A stretch of 64,000 bases of DNA from Streptomyces dioscori. Its GTDB lineage: Bacteria > Actinomycetota > Actinomycetes > Streptomycetales > Streptomycetaceae. The stretch lies in assembly GCF_003024195.1 (NCBI RefSeq), contig NZ_KZ679042.1, positions 124,001-188,000 of the forward strand. Direction: 5' to 3'. The notes beneath the pieces were generated by a model that saw only the letters and a program-made list of their open reading frames with translations, was not told the origin of the DNA and made no database searches. Positions 24,451-33,500 of the stretch are shown piece by piece; within the stretch, counting starts at the first letter, position 1, and every line of letters starts with the position of its first letter. Made by a program: the position numbers and the translations under genes.

Positions 24451-27425
24451 CCTGCCGCCGACCGCAGCGGCTGCGGCTGCGGCTGCGGCTCCGAGGGCGG
24501 GGGCGGGGTCGGTTCGAGGGCCGATTCGGGACGGGCGTCGAGCCGGGTGCGGAGTTCGGTGCGGAGTGGATCCGTGTCCGGGAGTGCCAACTCGTCGGTG
24601 AGGGTCAGGGCCCGTGTCCAGGCGGTGCGTGCGGCGTCGGGGCGGGCCGTGACGCGGTGGATGTCGCCCAGACACAGCAGGCCGGCGGCCTCGCTCTGCC
24701 GGTCGCCGGTCCGGTGGAAGAGGTCGACCGCCTGCCGGTAGCAGTCGACGGCCTGCGTGTGTCTGCCCAGATGATGCTGGATGTAGCCGAGGCTGTCCCA
24801 GGTGTGGGCCTGTCCGTTGAGGTCTCCGGTCTCCTGGGCGAGGTCGAGGGCCCGCCGGCAGTGGACGAGGGCCTCGTGGTGCTCGCCGAGCTGGGCATTG
24901 AGCCAGCCGATGTGGTTGAGGGCTGCGGACTGACCGGCCCGGTCGGCGGCGGCCCGGTAGTGCCTGAGGCTGTGTCCCGCGTGGTGGAGCGCCTGCTGGG
25001 GGCTGCCCTGCGCGGCGGACATCCGTGCGAGGTGCTGGTGGGTACGGGCCTGTCCCGCGTCACTGCCGAGTTCGGCGAACAGATCGAGGGCGCGCAGATA
25101 GTGGCCGCGGGCGTCCTCGCCGCGGTCCAGCCGGTCCAGGGCGAGCCCGAGTCCCCGGTGCGCGCCGGCGAGGCCCGCGCGGTCGCCCTGTCGGCGGGCC
25201 GCCTCCAGGGCGCTCGTCTGCAGGGCGGCGAGCACCCGCCAGTAGCCGTGCCGGTCGAGGAAGGTGGTGAGGGCCGCCGCCAGTTGCCAGCCGTGCCGGT
25301 CGAAGCCTTTCGCGCAGGCCCGCTCCACCGCGGCCGCGAGCACGGTGTGCTCCGCGGCGAACCAGGCCTGCGCCTGCTCGTGGTCCGCGAGTGCCTCGGG
25401 GGCGGCGCCCGGCCCGGCGGGTGGCAACGGGACCGGGTTGGGCCGCGGGGTCAGCAGTACGTCGGCGGTGTGGGCGGTGTGCAGACAGTGGTCGAGCAGC
25501 CGGCGCAGCGCGGTGTGCCGGTCCAGGTCGCTGTCGAGCGTGGCGACCAGTTCGGCGGCGTACACGCGCAGCAGGTCGTGGAAGGTGTAGCGGCCCGGCG
25601 CGTGTTCGGTGAGGAGGTGGCCGCCGACGAGTTCGGCCAGCAGGGCGACGGCGCGGCTCACCGGTATGCCGCCCAGCGCGGCGATGGCCGGCAGGGCCGC
25701 GTCGGGTCCGGGATGCAGGCCCAGCAGCCGGAAGAGCCTGGCCGCTCCGGGGCTCAGCGCCTCGTAGGACCAGGAGAACACGGCACGCACCTGGCTGGTG
25801 GCCTCCCCGCCGTCCAGGGCGTCGAGCCGGTTGTCGGCCCGGCGCAGTTCCTCGGCGAGTGCGGCGAGCGGGAAACGGGGGCGCGCCGCGGCGCGGGCTC
25901 CCACGATCGCGAGGGCCAGCGGCAGTCCCGCGCACCGTCGGACGATCTCCCCGACCGCGGCGCGTTCCGCGTTCACCCGGCTCGCGCCCAGTCGGCCGGT
26001 CAGCAGTTCCCGGGCCTGGCCGGACGTGAGGAGGTCGACGGTCAGCAGCTGGGCGCCTTCGGCCACGGCGAGGCCGGTCAGCAGGCGCCGGCTGGTCACC
26101 AGCGCCAGACAGCCGGGCGCTCCGGGCAGCAGCGGACGGACCTGCTCGGCGTCGCGGGCGTTGTCCAGCACCACCAGCACCCGCCGCCCGGCCAGCAGGC
26201 TGCGGTACAGGCCGGCCTGTGCCTCAAGGCCGACGGGGACACGTGCCGGCGGTATCCCGAACGCGTCCAGGAATCCCCGTACCGCCTCCGCCGGGCCCAT
26301 GACCGATCCGGCGGAACCGAAACCGCGGAGATTCACATACAACTGTCCGTCGGGGAAGGCCGGTTGTGCCCGGTGTGCCCAGTGCACGGCCAGCGCGGTC
26401 TTGCCCACGCCCGCGGTGCCGGACAGCGCCGAGATCACCACGGCCGACGGCTGGACCGCCGCCGACGCGAGGACCAGGTCGAGTTGCGCCAGCTCGTCGC
26501 CGCGGCCCGTGAACCCCCGTACGCCCATGGGCAGTTGGGCGGGGATCGCTCCCGGCCACCGTGCTGTCACGGGCGGGGACTCCGGCGAGAGCTGCGGCGA
26601 GGGCCGTGTCGGGAGGGAGGTGTGGGGGCCGGGTTCGGCGGTCTGCCGGTGTGCCGTCCGCCGGGTGGGTGCGGGCGGGTTCGCGCGCAGGACGGTCCGG
26701 TGTGCCTCGCGCAGTCCGGGACCGGGGTCGGCGCCCAGTTCCTCGGCCAGCCGGCGTCTGACGGTGGCGAAGCGGTCCAGCGCCTCCGCGCCGCGCCCGG
26801 CCGCGTGCAGGGCGCGGATCAGGGTCTCGGCCAGGGGCTCCACCAGCGGGAACTCGTCGAGGAGATCGGTGAGCGGACCGATCACGGTGACGGGATCGCC
26901 GACCCGCGACTCGACGGCGGCCCATCCGACGGTGAGGTCCACGTACTGGCGCCGCCATGCCTCCCTCACCCGCTCCGCCCACTGGCCGCCCACGTCGGCC
27001 AGGGGTTCCCCGTGCCACAGGCGCAGCGCCTCGCGCAACAGGGCCGCGCGGTCGTCGTCCGTTCGTCCCGTCTCCCGGGCGCGGTCCGCCAGCCGGCGGA
27101 AGCGGAGCACGTCCACCTGGTCCGGGGACGCCTGCAGAAGGTAGCCGCCCGAGCGTCGCATCAGGCATAACTGGACGTCCCCGCCGTCGTTCGCGGTCTG
27201 CTCGCACAGGCGGCGGAGCCGGGCGATGTGCGCGTGCAGGGCCCGCCTGGCCCCGTCAGGAGGGCGCACTCCCCAGACCCGCTGGATGAGCACGTCGGCC
27301 GTGACGGGCCGGCCGGCGTCCACCGCCAGCGCGGCCAGCACGGCCCGGCGCTGCGGCGGTCCGATCTCCACGGCCCGCTCCCCCGCCACCAGCTCCACCG
27401 GACCCAGCAGTCTCAGTTGAATCAC
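24444..27425 (-). CDS. AfsR/SARP-family regulator (SARP-NB-ARC-TPR)
   Basis: 993 residues. Residues 1-95 are an OmpR-type winged helix (IQLRLLGPVELVAGERAVEIGPPQRRAVLAALAVD). Residues about 96-245 are the bacterial transcriptional activation domain (DVLRFRRLADRARETG...RYVDLTVGWAAVES). An NB-ARC ATPase follows, with P-loop GTAGVGKTALAVHW near residue 337. The C-terminal 330 residues are TPR repeats (GQSAALNHIGWLNAQLGEHHEAL...). AfsR-type SARPs activate secondary metabolism. The GTG at 27425 begins exactly at the family N-terminus. Codon 86 (27168-27170) is TTA. It diverges from the Tc toxin genes across a heptamer direct repeat, so it probably controls them; the convergent prenyl operon is another possible target. 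Confidence 0.93.
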   Translation of the reverse strand: MIQLRLLGPVELVAGERAVEIGPPQRRAVLAALAVDAGRPVTADVLIQRVWGVRPPDGARRALHAHIARLRRLCEQTANDGGDVQLCLMRRSGGYLLQASPDQVDVLRFRRLADRARETGRTDDDRAALLREALRLWHGEPLADVGGQWAERVREAWRRQYVDLTVGWAAVESRVGDPVTVIGPLTDLLDEFPLVEPLAETLIRALHAAGRGAEALDRFATVRRRLAEELGADPGPGLREAHRTVLRANPPAPTRRTAHRQTAEPGPHTSLPTRPSPQLSPESPPVTARWPGAIPAQLPMGVRGFTGRGDELAQLDLVLASAAVQPSAVVISALSGTAGVGKTALAVHWAHRAQPAFPDGQLYVNLRGFGSAGSVMGPAEAVRGFLDAFGIPPARVPVGLEAQAGLYRSLLAGRRVLVVLDNARDAEQVRPLLPGAPGCLALVTSRRLLTGLAVAEGAQLLTVDLLTSGQARELLTGRLGASRVNAERAAVGEIVRRCAGLPLALAIVGARAAARPRFPLAALAEELRRADNRLDALDGGEATSQVRAVFSWSYEALSPGAARLFRLLGLHPGPDAALPAIAALGGIPVSRAVALLAELVGGHLLTEHAPGRYTFHDLLRVYAAELVATLDSDLDRHTALRRLLDHCLHTAHTADVLLTPRPNPVPLPPAGPGAAPEALADHEQAQAWFAAEHTVLAAAVERACAKGFDRHGWQLAAALTTFLDRHGYWRVLAALQTSALEAARRQGDRAGLAGAHRGLGLALDRLDRGEDARGHYLRALDLFAELGSDAGQARTHQHLARMSAAQGSPQQALHHAGHSLRHYRAAADRAGQSAALNHIGWLNAQLGEHHEALVHCRRALDLAQETGDLNGQAHTWDSLGYIQHHLGRHTQAVDCYRQAVDLFHRTGDRQSEAAGLLCLGDIHRVTARPDAARTAWTRALTLTDELALPDTDPLRTELRTRLDARPESALEPTPPPPSEPQPQPQPLRSAAGQ

Positions 27426-27482
27426 GAGTCCGCACCCCCGCACAGATCTGCCCCACACACCCCACGCATGGCTCTCGCTGGG

Positions 27483-27500
27483 CGACAACCTATCGACAAC
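27483..27500. promoter_or_regulatory. Heptamer direct repeat, candidate SARP binding site
   Basis: CGACAAC CTAT CGACAAC gives two identical heptamers with a 4-bp spacer, an 11-bp period. This is the classical SARP site layout. It lies in the 172-bp gap between the SARP gene and the TcB-TcC gene. Only two copies are visible and I could not fix a -10 box at the expected distance. Confidence 0.6.
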
Positions 27501-27597
27501 GTTTCCACCCACACACGCAGCCCACGCTGACGAATCAGGTCGGTGTCCCGTCGATGAGCGGCGGCGGTCGCCGAGGCTCGATCCAGGGGGAGGCACC

Positions 27598-30500
27598 ATG
27601 ACTTCTGCGGACACCGCGGACTCGACGGCGGCGGGTTCGGCGATCTCCTTGCCGCAAGGGGGCGGCGCTGTCAGCGGGTTGGGGGAGAAGTTCGCCCCCG
27701 ACCTGTTCACGGGGACGGGCAACATGTCCGTACCGCTGTCGATACCCGCGGGGCGTCAGGGGGCGACGCCGTCGCTCGCCCTCGGCTACAGCACCGGCAA
27801 CGGGAACGGGCCGTTCGGGCTCGGCTGGCAGCTGGGACTGCCCGGTATCTCGCGCAAGACGTCGCACGGCGTTCCGAGATACCGCGATGCCGCCGGGCCG
27901 GGGGACGACGACGCGGCCGATGTGTTCCTGCTGTCGGGTGCCGAGGATCTGGTGCCGGTCCTCGGCACGTATCCCGGCCGGGTGCGCTACCGGCCCCGTA
28001 CGGAGGGGCTGTTCGCCCGGATCGAGCACGTCAAGGACGCGACGGGCGACTACTGGGAGGTCCGCGGCAAGGACGGCTCACTCAGCAGGTACGGGACACG
28101 GCGTCCGGCGGGAGCCACGGACAGCTGGCGGGATCCGGCGGTGACCGCCGACCCGCACGACGCGGGCCGCGTCTTCGGCTGGCAGCTCACCGAGACCGTC
28201 GACCCGCTCGGCAACCTGGTCCGCCACGCCCACCTCGCCGACGCGGGCACCGAGCAGGGCAGGTCGTGGTCCCGGCCGCTGCTCGCGGGCATCTCGTACG
28301 CCGACTACGGCGACCGGGCCGACCCCCGGTTCCTGGTCTCCGTGGACTTCGTGTACTCGTCGCGCCCTGACCCGTTCTCCGACCACCGGGCGGGCTTCGA
28401 GGTGCGGACGTCCTTGCGCTGCGACGTGATCCGGGTGACAACCCACGCCGTGGACGGGGTGGCACGGGTGGCACGCGAGTACCGACTCGCCTACCGGCAG
28501 GCGGAGTTCAACGGGGTGTCACTGCTCGCGAGCGTGACCGAGGTGGGGATCGACGCGTCGGGGGCACCCGCATCGGACCCGGCCTCGGCATCCGCTCCGG
28601 ACCCGGCCTCGGCGTCCGCGGTGGTGCAGGAGGAGCTGATGCCTCCCCTGATCTTCGGGTACTCGGGCTTCGACCCGGGCGGACGCAGGTTCTCCGCGGT
28701 GACCGGCCCCGGCTTTCCGGCCGCCGCGCTGAACAGTCCCACGCTCGCCCTGGTGGACCTGCACGGCGCGGGCCTGCCCGACGTCGTGGAGCTCGGTCCG
28801 GCGGCGCGGGTGTGGCGCAACGCGGGCGGCGGGCGGTTCGAGGCGCCCCGCTCGATGGCCGCAGCGCCGCCGCTCTCGCTCGGCCGGCCCGGGGTGCGGT
28901 TCCTGGACGCCGACGGCGACGGCCGGCCCGATCTGTTCGCGCCCGCGGCGGGCGCCCCGGGCCCGGACGGCGGCCCCGCCGCGGGCTACTTCCCGATGGC
29001 CTTCGCGGGCGGCTGGAGCCGCCGCGGCTTCACCCGCTACCGCCGGTCCCCCGGTGCGGGCGTCGACGACCCGCAGGTGAAGCTGGTCGACCTCGACGGC
29101 GACGGGCTGACCGACCTGATGCGGTCGGGCACCCGCCTCCAGGCGTGGTTCAACGACCGTGATCCCCGCAAGGCCTGGCAGCGCACCGCGGTCGGCGCCG
29201 GCGGCCCGCCCGTCGATCTCGCCGACCCGCGGGTGCGGCTGGCCGACATGACCGGCGACGGCCTTCAGGACCTCGTGCTGCTGCGCAACGGGAACGTGGC
29301 GTACTGGCCGAACCTCGGGCACAACAGATGGGGCGCGCGGATCCAGATGCGCGACGCGCCCCGCCTGCCCGACGGTTACGATCCGCGCCGGGTGCTCCTC
29401 GGGGACGTCGACGGGGACGGCGCCGCCGACCTGCTGTACGTCGACAGCGGGCGGGTGCTGCTGTGGGGCAACCGGTCGGGCAACGGCTGGAGCGACACCC
29501 CGGTCGTCGTGCGCGGCACCCCGCGGGTGTCCGGCACCGACGTGCTCGAACTGTCCGACCTGTTCGGCACCGGGACGGCCGGGCTGCTGCTGAGCCGGTC
29601 GGCGGGGGTCTCCGGCGGGCCGCACGCGCGTTTCCTGGACTTCACGGGCGGGGTGAAGCCGCATCTGCTCACCTCGACGGACAACAGCCTCGGCGCGCTC
29701 ACGCGGGTGACGTACGCGCCGTCGACCCAGGAGTACCTGCGCGACTTCGCCGACCCGGCCACCCGCTGGCGCACCCCGCTGCCCTTCCCGGTGCACGTGG
29801 TGACGAGGACCGAGGTCGCCGACCGGATCTCGGGCGGCACGCTGGCCACCGAGTACCGCTACCGGCACGGCTACTGGGACGGCGTCGAGCGGGAGTTCCG
29901 CGGGTTCGCGCTCGTCGAGCACCTGGACACGGAGACGTTCGGCGGGGCGACGGGAGCGGGTGTGCCGCAGGGCCACCACGCGCCGCCCGTGCTCACCAGG
30001 AGCTGGTTCCACTGCGGGCCCGTCGCCGCCGACGAGGCCGGCGACTGGACCGAACTCGACCTGCGCCACGAGTACTGGCAGGGCGACCCACCCATGCTGT
30101 CCAGACCGCCGGAGCAGCTCGCGTTCCTGGCGGGACTGCCACGGGCGGCCCGCCGTTCGGCGTTGCGCGCCCTGCGGGGGCAGGTGATGCGCACCGAGGT
30201 GTTCGCACGGGACGGCGGCCCGCTGTCCGACCGGCCCTACACGGTGACGGAGACCCTGTCGGGCGTACGGGAGGAATCGGCAGGGGAGGAAGTGGTCGAG
30301 GCCAGGGGCGAGGACTCAGCCGTACGGGAGGAATCGGCGGGCGGTCCTCCGGGCCGGGAGCGGGTGTTCTTCCCGTTCTCGCTCGGCACGCGCACGACGC
30401 GGTGGGAACGCGGCCCGGAGCCGATGACCCGGTTCGCGTTCCCCACCGGGTACGACGCGTACGGATGCGCCACCGGGCAGCTCTCCGTGCCGGTGCCGCG

Positions 30501-33500
30501 CGGCCGTGACCCACTGACCGTCGCCGGGCCGGACGAGACGCCCGAGCCCTACCCGGCCACGTACGCGACCACGGAGTACGCGCGCCGGGACGACGCCGAG
30601 CACTACGTCGTGGACCGCGTCGCGCGCACGTCGAGCCACGAGGTCGTCAACGACGGTCGGCTGCCGGTGCCGTCGCTGCGGGACGCCGTGGCCGGCGGGA
30701 CACCGCCGTCCGGGGTCTCGCTGCGGGTGATCGGCCACACGCGTACCTACTACGACGGCGCGGAGTTCACCGGGCTGCCGCTGGGCACGCTGGGCGCGTA
30801 CGGACTGCCGGTGCGCTGCGAGTCGCTGGCGTTCCAGGACGGCTTCCTCGACCTGCTGTACCCCGCCGACGACCCCCGGGCGGCCGGGCCGCGCCCGCCC
30901 TACCTGGCAACCGGTGACCAGGCCGACTGGCCGGCCGAGTATCCGGCCGCCTTCCGGGACTCGCTGCCCGCGCTCGCCGGATACACGCACTACACGGACA
31001 CCGACGTGCCCGGCTCCCCCGGCGGCTACTACGTGACCACGCAACGGCACCGCTACGACACCCAGGAGCCGGGATCGACACCGCGCGGTCTGCGGACGGC
31101 CTCGCTCGACCCGCTCGGCGCGCGCAGCCAGGTCGCCTACGACCGGCACGCCCTGTTCCCCGTCCTCGGCACGGACGCCGTCGGACTCACCACCGCCGCG
31201 GAGTACGACCACCGCCTGCTGCGCCCGCACACGGTGACCGATCCGAACGGCAACGCCACGTCGGTGACGTTCTCCCCGGCCGGACTCGTCACCGCGACCT
31301 GGACCCGGGGCAAGAACGGCGAGGGCGACCGGGCGGCACCGGGGACGGCGATGAAGTACAACCTGCACGCCTTCCCGGGGAGCGGACAGCCGGCGTCCGT
31401 GCGCACCGTCAGGCGGGTGCACCACGAATCGCAGACCGGGATTCCCGCCGAACGCCTCGACGACGTGCTCGTGTCGGTGGCGTACTCGGACGGCTTCGGC
31501 AGGCCGCTGCAGACCAGGACACAGGCCGAGGACACGCTGTTCGGCGATCCGTCCTTCGGCGGGAACGTCATCCCGGGCGGCGACCTCGCGCCGACGGGCG
31601 ACTCGACGGGCCGCACGAGGGCACCGGACAGCCCGGACAACGTGGTGGTGTCCGGCTGGCAGGTGTACGACAACAAGGGCCGGGTGGTGCAGAAGTACGA
31701 GCCCTTCTTCTCCACCGGCTACGACTACGCGCCGCCCCTGGACGCCCAACTCGGCCGGAAGAGCGTCATGTTCCACGACGCGAGCGGGCGGGTCGAGCGC
31801 ACGGTGCACCCGGACGGCAGCGAGCAGCGGGTCGTCTTCGGTGTCCCGTCCGACCTCGCGGATCCCGACCGCGCCCTGCCGACGCCGTGGGAGTCGTACA
31901 GCTACGACGCGAACGACAACGCCGGCCGCACCCACGGCGACGCGGCCTCGGCGTACCGGACGCACTGGGACACCCCGTCGAGCACCGAGGTCGACGCGCT
32001 CGGCCGGGTCGTGCGCGCCGTCGCCCGCCGCGGTCCCACCGCCGCCGAGTGGCTCACCACGGCGTCGGTGTACGACGTCCAGGGCAATCTGCTCGGCATC
32101 ACCGACCAGTTGGGGCGGGCCGCCTTCGCCTACCGTTTCGACCTGGCGCACCGGCGCTGGCGGGCGGACAGCCTCGACGCGGGCCGGCACGACAGCGTCC
32201 CCGACGCCCTGGGGCAGGTGGTCGAGGCCCGGGACAGCAGGGGTGCGCTCGTCCTGGGCGCGTTCGACCCGTTGCACCGGCCGAGCCAGGTCTGGGCGAG
32301 GGACGACCACGGCGGGAGCGTCTCCCTGCGGCAGCGCGTCTCCTACGGCGACGCCGGGACCGCCGACCAGCGGCCCGCGGAACGCGACGGCGCCCGTGGC
32401 CGCAACCTGCTCGGCCGGGCCGTCCGCCACTGGGACGAGGCGGGACACGCCGGTGTCGAGTCCGTCGACTTCAAGGGCAACGTGCTCCAGAGCAGTCGCC
32501 GGGTGATCTCCGACGCGGCTCTCCTGTCCGTCTACGACCGGGCGGCCTCCGACGGCTGGCAGGTGCGGCCGTTCCAGCTCGACTGGACGCCCTGGCCCGG
32601 CCAGACGCAGGCCCAGCGCGACGCGCAGCTTCTCGAACCGGCCGAGCACGTCACCTCCAGCGAGTACGACGCCCTGAACCGCCTCAAGCGACGCTTCCTG
32701 CCCGCCGACACGGAGGGCAGGCGGCACGTGCTGTACCACTCGTACAACCGGGCGGGGGCGCTGGAACAGGTGCAGCTCGACAGCACGGTGCACGTGCGGC
32801 GCATCGCCTACGACGCCAAAGGACAGCGGTCGCTGATCGCCTACGGCAACGGCGTGCTGACCCGCCACGCCTACGACCCTGACACGTTCCGGCCGACCCG
32901 GCTGCGCACCGAGCGCTACAGCCTGGTCGAACCCATGACCTTCCGGCCGACCGGGCCCGCGCTCCAGGACGTCGGCTACGCGTACGACCTGGTCGGCAAT
33001 CTCACCGAGGTGCGCGACCGCACCCCCGGCAGCGGTGTCCCGGGCAACCCCGAGGCGGCCGCCGTCGCCGACCCGGTGCTGCGTGCCCTGCTGGCCGGCG
33101 GCGACGCGCTCGACCGGCGCTTCACCCACGATCCCCTCTACCGGCTGCTGTCGGCGAGCGGACGCGAGTACGCGGCCCCGCCGCAGGGGGAACCCTGGCC
33201 GGCCACGCCGCGCGGCACCGACGTGACCCGGGCCCAGACGTACAGGGAGACGTACGACTACGACGGGGCGGGGAACCTGCTCACCCTCACCCACGCCGGC
33301 GCGGGCGGCTTCAGGCGCACGTTCACGGCGGCGGACGGCGGCAACCGGCTGCGTCGCATGACGACCGGCACGAGCGGAACGAGCGGGACGAGCGGGACGA
33401 CACCGTACGACTACACGTACGACGCGGGCGGCAACCTGCTGTCCGAGACCACGTCCCGCCACTTCTCCTGGAACCACGCCGGCCGGATGACCGCGTTCGC

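Noticed and set aside
24198..27170. Open frame of about 990 codons on the plus strand over the SARP gene
   Set aside because: The SARP frame has all expected domains; the opposite frame is low-complexity Gly/Val/Gln/Arg.
33370..33405. ACGAGCGG(G/A) microrepeat inside the TcB-TcC gene
   Set aside because: In frame and encodes a short Gly-Thr-Ser linker between RHS units; no sign of a regulatory role.
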